A program made the translations under genes and the position numbers. From Oscillospiraceae bacterium (GTDB taxonomy: Bacteria; Bacillota; Clostridia; Oscillospirales; Ruminococcaceae), in the NCBI GenBank assembly GCA_016298065.1, contig JAEDDN010000001.1, positions 124,001 through 188,000 on the forward strand: 64,000 nt of DNA, read 5' to 3'. The notes below the pieces were generated by a model, which ran no database searches, was not told where the DNA came from, and saw only the letters and a program-made list of their open reading frames with translations. Of this stretch, positions 45,552 to 55,381 are shown piece after piece; position 1 is the stretch's first letter; every line of letters begins with the position of its first letter.

Positions 45552-46190
45552 ATGTTTTCTAAAATCAGATATGATATAAACTCAATAAAAAAGAGAGACC
45601 CTGCGGCAAGAAGCTCTCTTGAGGTAATTTTACTATACCCCGGTTTTCACGCAGTATTTTGGTATAGAGTGGCGCATTGGTTCTTTAAGCATAAGCGCTT
45701 TTTTATAGCAAGATTTATCTCTCAGCGTGCAAAATATAAAACGGGTATAGAAATTCACCCCGGAGCCGTAATCGGTAAGGGACTTTTTATAGATCACGGC
45801 ACAGGCGTTGTAATAGGCGAAACCACCGTAATAGGCGATGATTGTACCATATATCAGGGCGCAACCTTAGGCGGTACGGGTAAGGATAAGGGAAAAAGAC
45901 ACCCAACTATCGGCAACAACGTAATGGTAGGCTGTGGCGCAAAAATTTTAGGACCTTTTAAGGTAGGCGATAACGTAAAAATTGCGTCAAACGCAGTTGT
46001 GTTAACCGAAATACCTGCAAATTCCACCGCTGTGGGCGTACCTGCAAGGGTGGTAAGATATAACGGCGAGCGTGTGGAATACGACTTGGATCAGGTACAC
46101 ATTCCGGACCCGCTTTCTCAGGAGCTGTGCAAGTTGCAGTTCGAGATAGAAAAACTGCAAAAGCGTCTTGAAAAATACGAGAAGGAATAA
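45552..46190 (+). CDS. cysE: Serine O-acetyltransferase
   Basis: CysE makes O-acetylserine from serine and acetyl-CoA, the first step of cysteine synthesis. The 212-residue protein has the SAT N-terminal helix region (SLEVILLYPGFHAVFWYRVAHW) and a left-handed beta-helix of hexapeptide repeats (IHPGAVIGKGLFIDHGTGVV, GETTVIGDDCTIYQGATLGG). I start it at the ATG after GGAGG. The earlier in-frame ATG lies in the T-box terminator. It is controlled with cysS by the cysteine T-box. Confidence 0.96.
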   Translation: MFSKIRYDINSIKKRDPAARSSLEVILLYPGFHAVFWYRVAHWFFKHKRFFIARFISQRAKYKTGIEIHPGAVIGKGLFIDHGTGVVIGETTVIGDDCTIYQGATLGGTGKDKGKRHPTIGNNVMVGCGAKILGPFKVGDNVKIASNAVVLTEIPANSTAVGVPARVVRYNGERVEYDLDQVHIPDPLSQELCKLQFEIEKLQKRLEKYEKE

Positions 46191-46220
46191 TAAAACCAAA
46201 CTGTAGAAGGGAAACGACTT

Positions 46221-47615
46221 ATGGTAATTTATAATACGCTTACAAAACAAAAGGAAGAGTTTAAGACCTTAACCGAAGGCAAGGTAAATATGTATGCGTG
46301 CGGACCTACTGTGTATAATTATATACACATAGGAAACGCTCGTCCTATAATTGTATTTGACGTTTTGAGAAACTACCTTGAGTATAGAGGCAATGAGGTT
46401 AATTTTGTCCAGAATTTCACCGATGTAGACGATAAAATTATAAATAAGGCAAACGAGGAAGGTGTGCCTGCAAGCGAGATTTCCGAAAGGTATATTGCGG
46501 AATATAAAAAGGACGCAGAGGGCTTAAATGTAAAAGCTGCGACATATCACCCGCAGGTTACAAAGCACATGGACGATATTATAGATATTGTCAAGGTGCT
46601 GGTTGATAAGGGATATGCTTATGAAGTAAACGGCGACGTTTATTTTTCTGCTACTAAATTTGAAGAATACGGCAAGCTTTCTCATATGCCCTTAGAGGAT
46701 TTGGAAGCAGGTGCGAGAATCGCTACCGGCGACATTAAAAAGCACCCTATGGATTTTGCGCTTTGGAAAGCCGCAAAACCGGGTGAACCGAGCTGGTCAT
46801 CTCCGTGGGGAGAGGGCAGACCCGGCTGGCATATAGAGTGCTCCGCTATGTCGAGGAGCATTTTGGGCGATACGATTGATTTACATTGCGGCGGTCAGGA
46901 CCTTATTTTCCCGCACCACGAAAATGAAATTGCTCAAAGCGAATGTGCTACAGGCAAGACCTTTGCAAACTACTGGATGCATAACGGTTATATTAACGTA
47001 GAAAATAAAAAGATGTCAAAATCCTTAGGTAACTTCTTTACCGTAAGAGAGGTAGCCGAAAAATTCGGCTATGAGCCTATAAGATTTATGATGCTTCAAG
47101 CTCATTACAGAAGCCCGATTAACTATTCCTTAGAGGTAATTAAACAGTGCCAATCTGCGCTTGAACGCCTTTATAACTGCAAGGAAAGCATAGAATTTGC
47201 GCTTACAAAGGCTCAAAGCGGCGAATTCACAAAGGAACAAAAAGCCACCTTGCTTTCTTATAAGGAAAGCTTTATTAAGGCTATGGACGACGACTTAAAT
47301 ACTGCTGACGCCATTTCCGCAATATTTGAGCTTGTAAGAGAAATAAACACAAATATTTCTTCCTCCACACCTGCTTCAAAGGAATATATCGAGTTTGCAA
47401 ATAGCGTGTTCTGCGAGCTTACAGGTGTTTTGGGTCTTCTTTATAACAAAAAGGAAAACGACATACCAAAGGAAGTCTTAGAGCTTGTAGAAAAAAGAAT
47501 AGAAGCAAGAAAGCAAAAGGATTTTGCCGCAGCCGACGCTATAAGAGATGAGATTACTGCTTTGGGCTACGAGGTTTTGGAAACAAGACAGGGCACTAAG
47601 ATAAATAAGCTTTAA
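46221..47615 (+). CDS. cysS: Cysteinyl-tRNA synthetase
   Basis: This class I synthetase charges tRNA-Cys. The 464-residue protein has the zinc/HIGH region [18 protein letters not shown], the [15 protein letters not shown] zinc ligand segment with the later [16 protein letters not shown], and KMSKSLGN. It follows cysE by 30 bases in the T-box operon, so transcription should rise when Cys-tRNA is scarce. Coordinated CysE/CysS control is common in Firmicutes. Confidence 0.98.
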   Translation: MVIYNTLTKQKEEFKTLTEGKVNMYACGPTVYNYIHIGNARPIIVFDVLRNYLEYRGNEVNFVQNFTDVDDKIINKANEEGVPASEISERYIAEYKKDAEGLNVKAATYHPQVTKHMDDIIDIVKVLVDKGYAYEVNGDVYFSATKFEEYGKLSHMPLEDLEAGARIATGDIKKHPMDFALWKAAKPGEPSWSSPWGEGRPGWHIECSAMSRSILGDTIDLHCGGQDLIFPHHENEIAQSECATGKTFANYWMHNGYINVENKKMSKSLGNFFTVREVAEKFGYEPIRFMMLQAHYRSPINYSLEVIKQCQSALERLYNCKESIEFALTKAQSGEFTKEQKATLLSYKESFIKAMDDDLNTADAISAIFELVREINTNISSSTPASKEYIEFANSVFCELTGVLGLLYNKKENDIPKEVLELVEKRIEARKQKDFAAADAIRDEITALGYEVLETRQGTKINKL

Positions 47616-47646
47616 TACTTAAGCCTAATATAAGAATGGAGCTTTT

Positions 47647-48372
47647 ATGAAAAGGATTTTAAAAATAATACTATCATCTGTTTTAATAGCCTTGTTATGC
47701 GCAGGCTGTATGGCGTCGGACGCAGAGCCTGTCACCGACGAGACCATAGAGCTTGTTCAGCTTGAGGATATAAAGGAAGGCCAGCCGATAGCCATAGTAA
47801 ATACAAGCTACGGCGAAATAAGGTTTGTGCTTTATGAAGAGTATGCACCAAATACCGTCGAAAATTTTAAAGAGCTTGTAAAGTCGGGCTTTTATGACGA
47901 CACTCTTATTTGGGGAGTGGAACAGGGCAATGTCTTTGCAGGCGCTACCGATAAAACGGGAAGTAAAGGCGAGATTTTAACGGGCGATACCGATGGAATA
48001 GAGCCAGAAATAAACTATAATTTGTGGCATTTTACAGGTGCAGTTTCCGCTTACGGAGAGCGTGACGGCGTATATACTAAAAAGGTTTTGTCCGACAGCA
48101 GATTTTTCTTTGTAAGCTACATTGAGCCTGACGAAAACGTAAGCGCAAAATTAGAGGAAAACGATTATCCTCAAAAGGTGATAGACGCCTACAATGATGT
48201 CGGCGGTTCACCTTTGGCAAGCGGTAATTTTACCGTATTCGGTCAGGTTTACGAGGGAATGGACGTAGTCAATAAAATTGCCGAAGCAGAAATCATATCC
48301 GACACAATAGCGCCAAAAGAGGATATAAGGATAAAAAATATTACTCTTTCGACCTATTCTTTAGACGAGTAG
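47647..48372 (+). CDS. Cyclophilin-like lipoprotein with degenerate active site
   Basis: The 241-residue protein has a lipoprotein signal ending LCAGC and a cyclophilin fold (IAIVNTSYGEIRFVLYEEYAPN, TVENFKELVKSGFYDD, FTVFGQVYEGMDVVNKIAEA). The active-site region is eroded: where its neighbour has FRVVSNFAIQGGD this one has LIWGVEQGNVFAGATD, and SRFFFVSY replaces the NGCQFYV segment. Catalytic Arg and Gln therefore appear missing. It probably binds proteins at the cell surface without isomerase activity. It arose as a tandem paralogue of the next gene. Confidence 0.8.
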   Translation: MKRILKIILSSVLIALLCAGCMASDAEPVTDETIELVQLEDIKEGQPIAIVNTSYGEIRFVLYEEYAPNTVENFKELVKSGFYDDTLIWGVEQGNVFAGATDKTGSKGEILTGDTDGIEPEINYNLWHFTGAVSAYGERDGVYTKKVLSDSRFFFVSYIEPDENVSAKLEENDYPQKVIDAYNDVGGSPLASGNFTVFGQVYEGMDVVNKIAEAEIISDTIAPKEDIRIKNITLSTYSLDE

Positions 48373-48403
48373 CTTTTAGTTAAAAAAGAAACGGAGAAAA
48401 ATT

Positions 48404-49276
48404 ATGAAAAGGATAATAGCGGTTATATTGTCGGCAATTCTTATTATGTCTGTGTTCATATCCTGTGAAGCAAAACAAAAAGGTACCGACGATACCGTTT
48501 CAAAAAACACTTCCTCTAATTCGACCGATACCGACGAAAACGACGAGGATAACGAATTTTTAAAGACAAATTTCCCGTCAGGAAGTAATGTTAAGGTACT
48601 AAATACAAATAAAGTAGCCGAAGGCGAAACGGTTGCAATAGTTACCACCAATATGGGTGTGTTTAAAATACGTTTTTTCAGTGATGTTGCGCCCAAAACG
48701 GTGGAGAATTTTATTAACCTTGCAAATGAGGGCAAGTATAACAACACAAAAATCTTTCGTGTTGTATCAAACTTTGCGATACAGGGCGGAGATACTACCA
48801 ATACAGGAAGCGGCTTTGAAAGCTCCTTTGGCGGTACTTTTGAGGACGAGTTTTCCGAGCAGGCATTAAATTTGCGTGGCGCAGTAGGTATGGCAAATAA
48901 AGGCGAAGCCGATACAAACGGCTGTCAGTTTTATGTAGTGCAAGCACCTGCCGATGCTTTGGTTTCGGGTATATGGGACATATTAAAGCAAAAACAGGAC
49001 AAGGTATTTCCTGCGTCGGTAAGAGAGCTTTATGAGCAAATGGGCGGCGCACCTTGGCTTGACTTTTCACATACGGTATTCGGTCAGGTTTACGAGGGTA
49101 TGGACGTAATAGACGCTATTGCGAAAGTACAAACCGACGCCAATGATATTCCGCTTGAAGATGTTTTTATATTATCTGTACAGATTACGACTTATACACC
49201 TAATGCTCAAGAGCCTACGGAGAATACTTCCGAAAGTCCTGATGCTACATCGTCGGGCACAGATAGCGAGGCTTAA
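48404..49276 (+). CDS. Peptidyl-prolyl cis-trans isomerase (cyclophilin) lipoprotein
   Basis: The 290-residue lipoprotein (signal ending in FISC) has a Ser/Asp/Asn-rich linker and a complete cyclophilin domain: MGVFKIRFFSDVAPKTVENF, the catalytic IFRVVSNFAIQGGD, LRGAVGMANKG, NGCQFYVVQAP and HTVFGQVYEGMDV. It would assist folding of exported proteins outside the membrane. A Ser/Thr/Glu-rich tail of about 25 residues follows. It lies 31 bases after its degenerate paralogue and ends at a strong terminator. Confidence 0.92.
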   Translation: MKRIIAVILSAILIMSVFISCEAKQKGTDDTVSKNTSSNSTDTDENDEDNEFLKTNFPSGSNVKVLNTNKVAEGETVAIVTTNMGVFKIRFFSDVAPKTVENFINLANEGKYNNTKIFRVVSNFAIQGGDTTNTGSGFESSFGGTFEDEFSEQALNLRGAVGMANKGEADTNGCQFYVVQAPADALVSGIWDILKQKQDKVFPASVRELYEQMGGAPWLDFSHTVFGQVYEGMDVIDAIAKVQTDANDIPLEDVFILSVQITTYTPNAQEPTENTSESPDATSSGTDSEA

Positions 49277-49299
49277 AAATTATAAACATAAATAAAAAA

Positions 49300-49338
49300 T
49301 GACTCGGATTATAAAAATAATCCGAGTCATTTTTTTAG
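49300..49338. terminator. Terminator after the cyclophilin genes
   Basis: AAATGACTCGGATTAT and its complement form a 16-bp stem with a 4- to 5-base loop and a T run. It also serves the convergent small gene at 49345-49464. Confidence 0.93.
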
Positions 49339-49344
49339 CTTAAA

Positions 49345-49464
49345 TTAGCATCCGCAACCGTTGTTGCAGCCACAATCGCCATTTGAACCATTCCAGCCGC
49401 CGCAGCAAACTAAGAGTAAGATAATGATAAGTATCCAGCTGCAGTTTCCGTTGTTATTACACAT
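49345..49464 (-). CDS. Small Cys/Gly/Asn-rich membrane-type protein (YjcZ-like)
   Basis: A 39-codon gene on the minus strand starts MCNNNGNCSWILIIILLLVC and ends with alternating Gly-Cys-Asn residues (CGCNNGCGC). The middle third is a hydrophobic helix and the tail is very rich in Cys and Gly. CGGAG precedes the ATG by nine bases. Short proteins of this composition in spore formers are often YjcZ/SscA-like spore-associated proteins, but I cannot assign the family firmly. A sporulation-type promoter sequence lies about 120 bases upstream. Confidence 0.7.
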   Translation of the reverse strand: MCNNNGNCSWILIIILLLVCCGGWNGSNGDCGCNNGCGC

Positions 49465-49586
49465 AATAATACTCCGTTTCTCCAGGACACCGAAAAATTT
49501 AATAACACCTTAATTACCGTCACTGGTGAATAATCAAGGTAGCTTTAAAAGCCCGAAAGCTTTTTAAGCTAACAGTTATTACACCT

Positions 49587-49614
49587 TATACTATGTCGGT
49601 ATTTATTTTTGTGT
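49587..49614 (-). promoter_or_regulatory. Possible SigK/SigE-type sporulation promoter
   Basis: On the minus strand, CATAGTATA matches the mother-cell -10 pattern CATA-N3-TA, with AC 17 bases upstream as in SigK promoters. It would give an untranslated leader of about 115 bases before the small Cys-rich gene. Confidence 0.45.
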
Positions 49615-49690
49615 TACAAAAACTGCATTCAAAAAACTTATATTTAAAAAACAAGTAATGTTCATAATTAAGTAACAAATTATTAAGAAA

Positions 49691-49736
49691 ATTGACCTTT
49701 TTAGACCTTGACTTTATTTGACTTTTAATTTACAAT
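49691..49736 (+). promoter_or_regulatory. ctsR operon promoter with overlapping CtsR operators
   Basis: The heptads ATTGACC-TTT-TTAGACC (49691-49707) and CTTGACT-TTA-TTTGACT (49707-49723) both fit the reverse complement of the CtsR repeat GGTCAAA-N3-GGTCAAA. The promoter TTGACT (49708-49713), 17-base spacer, TACAAT (49731-49736) lies inside the second operator. A further half-matching site, GGTCAAA-AGA-GGTGAGC (49756-49772), covers the ctsR ribosome site. Confidence 0.8.
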
Positions 49737-49775
49737 AATATTAAAGGTTAGGAAAGGTCAAAAGAGGTGAGCAAA

Positions 49776-50228
49776 ATGAAAATCACAGATTTAATAGCTA
49801 TTCATATAAATAAAATGCTCGAAGAGGACGGAGGCGAGGTAAAAATTCAGCGTAATGAGTTGGCAAATGCCTTGGGATGTGTGCCGAGTCAGATAAACTA
49901 CGTTATAGCAAACAGATTTACCGCCGAGCAGGGATATTTGGTAGAAAGCCGACGAGGCGGCGGAGGTTATATAAAAATAATAAAGCTTAACTATTCAAAT
50001 AAAGAGGCTATTTTCCACGTTATAAATTCTATAGGCCGATTTATTGACGAGTATTCGGCGAGAATAATTTTACAAAACCTGACTTACGACAAAATTTTAT
50101 CACCGTCAGAGAGTAAGATTATTATGTCGGCGCTGTCTGATGCAAATTTCAGAGGACTTAACGATGATTTAAAACAGGCGATAAGAGCAAATCTTTTAAA
50201 GGTTATGCTTTTAAGTACCATAGAATAA
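49776..50228 (+). CDS. ctsR: Transcriptional repressor CtsR
   Basis: CtsR represses class III heat-shock genes (clp) until heat or McsB-mediated control releases it. The 150-residue protein has the winged helix MKITDLIAIHINKMLEEDGG, ELANALGCVPSQINYVI and the glycine-rich wing tip SRRGGGGYIKI, with the C-terminal dimerisation domain. The ATG at 49776 follows GAGGTGAG. It heads the ctsR-mcsA-mcsB-clpC operon, and operators precede it, so it is autoregulated. Confidence 0.97.
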   Translation: MKITDLIAIHINKMLEEDGGEVKIQRNELANALGCVPSQINYVIANRFTAEQGYLVESRRGGGGYIKIIKLNYSNKEAIFHVINSIGRFIDEYSARIILQNLTYDKILSPSESKIIMSALSDANFRGLNDDLKQAIRANLLKVMLLSTIE

Positions 50229-50243
50229 AAGGAGAGATAGGTT

Positions 50244-50783
50244 ATGTTATGTGAAAAATGCAAAAAGAATAATGCTACATCTATTTTCAAACAGACAATC
50301 AACGGCAAAAGCACAACCTTACATCTGTGTTCGGAATGTGCAAGCTCGATTTTGAATACAAATTTATTTTCCGATTTCGGTATAAATAACTTTTTCGGTT
50401 CGGGAGCAGGTCTTTTTAAGGGCACAGATAAAAGATGCGCTAAATGCAATACCGGTTTAGACGAGATAACAAAGGGTATAATCGGCTGCGACGAATGTTA
50501 CAGCACCTTTGCAGACGAGCTTTTTGGCACAATAGAGCAAATGCACGGCAAGTCAACTCATATAGGTAAAAGACCGAAAAATATCTTAAACAGCTCTTTA
50601 ACCTACGTTGAGGATAATAACTCCGAAATTCAAAAACCAAAAGAGGAAAATACAAAACTCGATGAGTTAGCAGAAAACAAAGCTTTACTCAAAAAGCTTA
50701 TCGAAAACGAGGAGTTTGAAAAGGCAGCCGAGATACGAGACAAGATAAAAGAGCTTGAAGGCGGAGGACAAAAAGATGACTAA
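50244..50783 (+). CDS. mcsA: Protein-arginine kinase activator McsA
   Basis: McsA activates the arginine kinase McsB. The 179-residue protein has N-terminal zinc motifs (MLCEKCKKNNATSIF, HLCSECAS, RCAKCN, GCDECYSTF) and a C-terminal UVR motif NEEFEKAAEIRDKIKELE, the segment that contacts McsB or Clp. It lies 15 bases after ctsR and overlaps mcsB by eight bases. Confidence 0.95.
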   Translation: MLCEKCKKNNATSIFKQTINGKSTTLHLCSECASSILNTNLFSDFGINNFFGSGAGLFKGTDKRCAKCNTGLDEITKGIIGCDECYSTFADELFGTIEQMHGKSTHIGKRPKNILNSSLTYVEDNNSEIQKPKEENTKLDELAENKALLKKLIENEEFEKAAEIRDKIKELEGGGQKDD

Positions 50784-51798
50784 ATGGTACCAGACACAAG
50801 GAGAATATTCAGACATAGTTTTAAGCAGCAGAATAAGGCTTGCAAGAAATATAAAGAATATTCCGTTTAATAATAAGCTTACCTCCGAACAGCGAAAACA
50901 GATAAATAAATCGGTAAAGCAAGCGCTTGCTAACATAAACTTGGGCGATAATAAACTTAAATTTATAGATATGTCGTCGCTTAGCGATTTTGAAAGGTAT
51001 GAACTCGTTGAAAAACATTCAATAAGTATAGAATTTGCCAAAAATCCCAAGGACAGAATGCTTGTGCTCTCAGAGGATTTGGGAATAAGTATTATGGTAA
51101 ACGAGGAGGATCACATAAGAATACAGGTTTTAAACAGCGGGCTTGAGCTTAATAAGGCTTATGAAATCTGCAATATGCTCGACGATGTTATAAACGAAGT
51201 TTTACCTTATGCATATGATGAAAAGTTAGGTTACTTAACAAGTTGTCCTTCAAACTTAGGCACAGGGCTTAGAGCGTCGGTTATGTTACACTTGCCGGGG
51301 CTTGAAAGTACAGGTCTTATTTCAAGGCTAAGCTCTGCCGTATCAAAATTAGGTCTTACCATAAGAGGAACCTACGGCGAGGGCAGTAAGGTTTTAGGCT
51401 CGGTTTATCAGCTTTCAAATCAGATAACGCTCGGCATTACCGAAAAATCCGCTATAGAAAATCTGCAAAACGTAGTTATGCAGGTAATTGAAAGCGAAAA
51501 AAGAGCGCAAGAGATGCTTGCAAAGGACAAAACAGCCTTGGAGGACAAAGTGTACAGAAGCTTAGGAACATTAAAATATGCACGGGTAATGTCAAGTAAG
51601 GAGCTTGTAGAAAACATCTCTAATGTAAGGCTCGGCGTTTGTATGGGCATAATCAAAGATGTGCCGATAAATATATTAAACGAGCTTACAATGACCACCG
51701 GCACAGCAGGTATCTGCGCTATGGAAAACAAAGAGCTTTCACCTGCACAGAGGGATTTAATAAGGGCAAAAACAGTAAGAGAAAAATTAAACGGTTAA
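50776..51798 (+). CDS. mcsB: Protein-arginine kinase McsB
   Basis: McsB phosphorylates arginines on misfolded proteins and CtsR, tagging them for ClpCP. The 340-residue protein carries the phosphagen-kinase-type ATP site: SSRIRLARNIKNIPF at the N terminus, YLTSCPSNLGTGLRASVMLH, and RGTYGEGSKVLGSVYQLSNQ. The ATG at 50776 follows GGAGGAC inside mcsA. A frame-open extension seven codons earlier is less likely. It is followed by clpC. Confidence 0.96.
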   Translation: MTKWYQTQGEYSDIVLSSRIRLARNIKNIPFNNKLTSEQRKQINKSVKQALANINLGDNKLKFIDMSSLSDFERYELVEKHSISIEFAKNPKDRMLVLSEDLGISIMVNEEDHIRIQVLNSGLELNKAYEICNMLDDVINEVLPYAYDEKLGYLTSCPSNLGTGLRASVMLHLPGLESTGLISRLSSAVSKLGLTIRGTYGEGSKVLGSVYQLSNQITLGITEKSAIENLQNVVMQVIESEKRAQEMLAKDKTALEDKVYRSLGTLKYARVMSSKELVENISNVRLGVCMGIIKDVPINILNELTMTTGTAGICAMENKELSPAQRDLIRAKTVREKLNG

Positions 51799-51828
51799 AT
51801 CTATCTATATTAAGAGAGGAGAATAGAT

Positions 51829-54291
51829 ATGTATATGTTTAACGGATTTACTCAAAAGGCAAACGAAGCTATAAACGACGCTATTATTACTGCGTCGCAG
51901 TTAGGACATACCTTTATAGGTACAGAGCATTTGCTGGTAGGGCTTATGGCAGACGATAGCTTTGTTTCGGCTATGCTCCTTGAAAAAAAGGGAGTTACAA
52001 GAGAGGAAATTATAAATAAACTAAAGCAAAACATAGGTCAGGGCGAAAAGTCAAATTTAACACCCAACCAGCTTACTCCGAGGGCAAAAAGAGTTTTGGA
52101 AAGAGCCGTTTATGAGGCAAGAAACTTAGGTCACGGCTATGTGGGAACAGAGCACATATTACTTGCAATTTTAATTCAACAGGACGGCTATGCCGCAATG
52201 TTTTTAAATGAGTGCGGAGTTGACTGCAAGGATTTATATAACGAAACCGTGCGTGAGATTATGGGAAACTCAAGTCTTGCCGATAATTATGCCGAAAATA
52301 TGTACCCGCATTCACAGGGTACTTCTAAAACAGGCGACGGCAGTACAAAAAATTTGCTTAAGTACGGTAAAGACTTAACCTCGCTTGCAAAGGATAATAA
52401 AATCGACCCCGTAATCGGCAGACAAACCGAAATTGACAGGGTAATTCAGATTCTTTCCAGAAGAACTAAAAATAACCCTTGTCTTATAGGTGAACCGGGC
52501 GTAGGTAAAACCGCTATCGCAGAGGGCTTGGCTCAAAAGATACAAAAAGGCGAGGTACCGGAAATACTTAAAAATAAGAGAATAATCGCCCTTGATTTAA
52601 CCTCAATGCTCGCAGGCGCAAAATACAGAGGCGACTTTGAGGAAAGGATAAAGGACTGTATTGACGAGGTGACAAAAAGCTCCAACATAATACTGTTTAT
52701 TGATGAAATTCATAACATTATCGGAGCAGGTGCCGCCGAAGGAGCAATAGACGCCGCAAATATATTAAAGCCACAGCTTGCAAGAGGAGATATACAGGTT
52801 ATAGGCGCTACCACCTTAGACGAATATAGAAAATATATCGAAAAGGATTCGGCATTAGAGCGTCGTTTCCAGCCTGTTACCGTTGACGAGCCGAGCAAGG
52901 AGGACGCAGAAAAAATACTCTTTGGCTTAAGAGATAAATACGAAGCACACCATAACGTAAAAATAACCGACGAAGCTATAAAAGCGGCAGTTGACTTGTC
53001 ATCAAGATATATAAACGATAGATTTTTACCCGATAAGGCAATCGACCTTATAGACGAAGCTGCCGCTAAGGTAAGATTAAAGGCATATACCGCACCAAAC
53101 GACGTTAAGGATTTAGAGGATAAGCTAAAGGTTTTGGCACAGGAAAAGGCCGCAGCAGTTAATGCACAGGACTTTGAGCTTGCCGCAAAATATCGTGACG
53201 AGGAAAAGGAACTAACCGAACAGCTCGAAAAGCAAAAGCTTCAGTGGACAGAAAAAACCGCAGGTATTACAAGCGAGGTTTTACCTTTGGATATAGCCGA
53301 TATAGTTTCTAACTGGACAGGTGTACCTGTAACCCAGCTTACCGAAGAGGAAAGTGAGCGTCTTTTAAAATTAGAGGAAATTATGCACAACAGGGTAGTA
53401 GGACAAGACGAAGCCGTAAGTGCAGTCAGCAAGGCAATAAGAAGGGGCAGAGTAGGCTTAAAGGACCCAAACAGACCTATGGGCTCGTTTTTGTTCTTAG
53501 GTCCTACAGGCGTAGGTAAAACCGAGCTTTGTAAAACCTTAGCCGAAGCACTTTTCGGCGAGGAGGACGCAATGATACGCCTTGATATGTCGGAATATAT
53601 GGAAAAGCACTCCGTTTCGAGAATGGTAGGCTCGCCTCCGGGATATGTAGGCTTTGACGAGGGCGGTCAACTAACCGAAAAAATCAGAAGAAAGCCTTAT
53701 TCGGTAGTCTTGTTCGACGAAGTGGAAAAAGCTCACCCTGACGTATTTAACCTTTTGCTTCAAATACTTGAGGACGGTATACTCACCGATTCACAGGGCA
53801 GAAAAGTTGACTTTAAAAACACCGTTATAATTATGACCTCAAATATCGGCGCAAGACTTATCGACGAGCATAAGAGCGTGGGATTTAGTACCGACGATAA
53901 TAAAAAGTCGTCCGACGAGGAAAACAGAAGCATTATAATGGGTGAATTAAAGCGTTACTTCCGCCCGGAGCTTTTAAACAGAATTGACGACATTATCATA
54001 TTCCATAAATTAAGTCAAGAGGACATAAAGCTAATCGCAGGTAAAATGTTAGCTAACCTTCAAAACAGACTTAATGACCTTGATATAAACATTACCTTTA
54101 CCGACAACGCTATTGAAAAAATAAGCAAGATAGGCTTTGACGAGGTTTACGGCGCAAGACCGCTAAGACGTGCTATCACTTCACAGATAGAGGATAAAAT
54201 CTCCGAGCTTATGTTAGAGGGCAAGATAAATAAAAATGATAATGTTACGGTAGATGTAAAAGACGACGAATTTGAGTTTGTGACAAAATAA
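51829..54291 (+). CDS. clpC: ATP-dependent Clp protease ATP-binding subunit ClpC
   Basis: ClpC is the AAA+ unfoldase that feeds arginine-phosphorylated or damaged proteins to ClpP. The 820-residue protein has two N-terminal Clp repeats ([30 protein letters not shown]), the first AAA module with [13 protein letters not shown], a UVR-type middle segment ([18 protein letters not shown]), and the second AAA module with [20 protein letters not shown] and TSNIGARLI. It is the last gene of the CtsR operon. clpP itself is not in the window, since the next gene is a different ClpP-like protein. Confidence 0.97.
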   Translation: MYMFNGFTQKANEAINDAIITASQLGHTFIGTEHLLVGLMADDSFVSAMLLEKKGVTREEIINKLKQNIGQGEKSNLTPNQLTPRAKRVLERAVYEARNLGHGYVGTEHILLAILIQQDGYAAMFLNECGVDCKDLYNETVREIMGNSSLADNYAENMYPHSQGTSKTGDGSTKNLLKYGKDLTSLAKDNKIDPVIGRQTEIDRVIQILSRRTKNNPCLIGEPGVGKTAIAEGLAQKIQKGEVPEILKNKRIIALDLTSMLAGAKYRGDFEERIKDCIDEVTKSSNIILFIDEIHNIIGAGAAEGAIDAANILKPQLARGDIQVIGATTLDEYRKYIEKDSALERRFQPVTVDEPSKEDAEKILFGLRDKYEAHHNVKITDEAIKAAVDLSSRYINDRFLPDKAIDLIDEAAAKVRLKAYTAPNDVKDLEDKLKVLAQEKAAAVNAQDFELAAKYRDEEKELTEQLEKQKLQWTEKTAGITSEVLPLDIADIVSNWTGVPVTQLTEEESERLLKLEEIMHNRVVGQDEAVSAVSKAIRRGRVGLKDPNRPMGSFLFLGPTGVGKTELCKTLAEALFGEEDAMIRLDMSEYMEKHSVSRMVGSPPGYVGFDEGGQLTEKIRRKPYSVVLFDEVEKAHPDVFNLLLQILEDGILTDSQGRKVDFKNTVIIMTSNIGARLIDEHKSVGFSTDDNKKSSDEENRSIIMGELKRYFRPELLNRIDDIIIFHKLSQEDIKLIAGKMLANLQNRLNDLDINITFTDNAIEKISKIGFDEVYGARPLRRAITSQIEDKISELMLEGKINKNDNVTVDVKDDEFEFVTK

Positions 54292-54293
54292 TT

Positions 54294-54333
54294 TATTCCC
54301 CTTATCGCATTTTTGGCGATAAGGGGAATTTTC
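54294..54333 (+). terminator. Terminator of the ctsR operon
   Basis: ATTCCCCTTATCGC / GCGATAAGGGGAAT with a 7-base loop, followed by TTTT. Confidence 0.9.
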
Positions 54334-54425
54334 CTTGTTTAAGGCTTTGTTAAGTGATTGATGTTTGCATATTCTTTTGTTTATTACAAACAATATATAA
54401 AACTTTATCGTTAAGAGGAAAATAT

Positions 54426-55160
54426 ATGTTTGATGAAAGAAACCCAAATGAAACCGAAATACAAAAAGACGACAATTCTTTAGAACAAGCTGAGCTTAAC
54501 AGAGAAAATATAAAAGACTTCGGCTGTATAAGAACTACAGGCGAGCGAATAATTCACTGCCTTACTATTATCGGACAGGTAGAGGGGCATTATATACTTC
54601 CGCCTCAAAATAAAACCACAAAATATGAGCATGTAATACCTCAGCTTGTCGCCATAGAAGAGGATAAGGATATCGAAGGTCTTATAATAATGATAAATAC
54701 CGTCGGCGGTGACGTTGAGGCGGGTCTTGCGATAGCCGAGCTTATTGCAGGTATGAAAAAGCCGACTGTTTCTCTCGTATTAGGCGGCGGTCATTCAATA
54801 GGCGTACCGCTTGCAGTAAGCGCAAAACGTTCTTTTATAGTGCCGTCCGCTACAATGACAATTCACCCTGTCAGAATGAGCGGACTTGTTTTGGGCGTGC
54901 CTCAAACCTTTTCTTATTTTGAAAAAATGCAGGACAGAATAGTGCAGTTTGTGGAAAATAACTCTAAAATTACAAAAGAGCGTTTTATCGAGCTTATGAT
55001 GAAAACGGGGGAGCTTGCTATGGACGTGGGTACTGTGATAAACGGAATAGACGCAGTAAATGAAGGGCTTATCGACTCGCTCGGCGGACTTTCAGACGCT
55101 ATAGAGTGTTTATATGGACTTATAGACGACAAAAGAGCTATAAAGGAAAGGGAAAACTAA
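54426..55160 (+). CDS. tepA: TepA-like ClpP-family serine protease
   Basis: The 244-residue protein belongs to the ClpP/SDH superfamily branch called TepA (translocation-enhancing protein, or YmfB in B. subtilis). The serine lies in [13 protein letters not shown], the histidine in [12 protein letters not shown], with the fold motif [20 protein letters not shown]. The N-terminal 30 residues are acidic. Family members are cytoplasmic proteases implicated in degrading small proteins in spores or aiding export. The start is the ATG after AAGAGGAAA. The stop overlaps the next, YlzJ-like gene, an arrangement also seen in Bacillus. Confidence 0.88.
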   Translation: MFDERNPNETEIQKDDNSLEQAELNRENIKDFGCIRTTGERIIHCLTIIGQVEGHYILPPQNKTTKYEHVIPQLVAIEEDKDIEGLIIMINTVGGDVEAGLAIAELIAGMKKPTVSLVLGGGHSIGVPLAVSAKRSFIVPSATMTIHPVRMSGLVLGVPQTFSYFEKMQDRIVQFVENNSKITKERFIELMMKTGELAMDVGTVINGIDAVNEGLIDSLGGLSDAIECLYGLIDDKRAIKEREN

Positions 55161-55354
55161 TGCTTTATACAATAGTTGATATAGACGAGATATTTAACTG
55201 TGATAAAAATTATGAATATTATTACAAAAAGGTTGATAATTGTATACTGCAGGGTGTAAAATGTAATAAGATAACTACAATTAACAGGATTATTTCCACA
55301 AATCCTAAGGATTATTTAAACCCCGACTATTCGTTGGGGAACAGACTTTTTTAA
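55160..55354 (+). CDS. YlzJ-like protein
   Basis: The 64-residue protein (starts [13 protein letters not shown], ends TNPKDYLNPDYSLGNRLF) fits the YlzJ-like family, whose genes sit next to tepA in many spore formers. It has no membrane segment or cysteine motif. Its ATG shares one base with the tepA stop (TAATG), so it is translationally coupled. The function is not known. Confidence 0.75.
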   Translation: MLYTIVDIDEIFNCDKNYEYYYKKVDNCILQGVKCNKITTINRIISTNPKDYLNPDYSLGNRLF

Positions 55355-55381
55355 ACTAAGGCTATTTTGGAGGATTATTTT

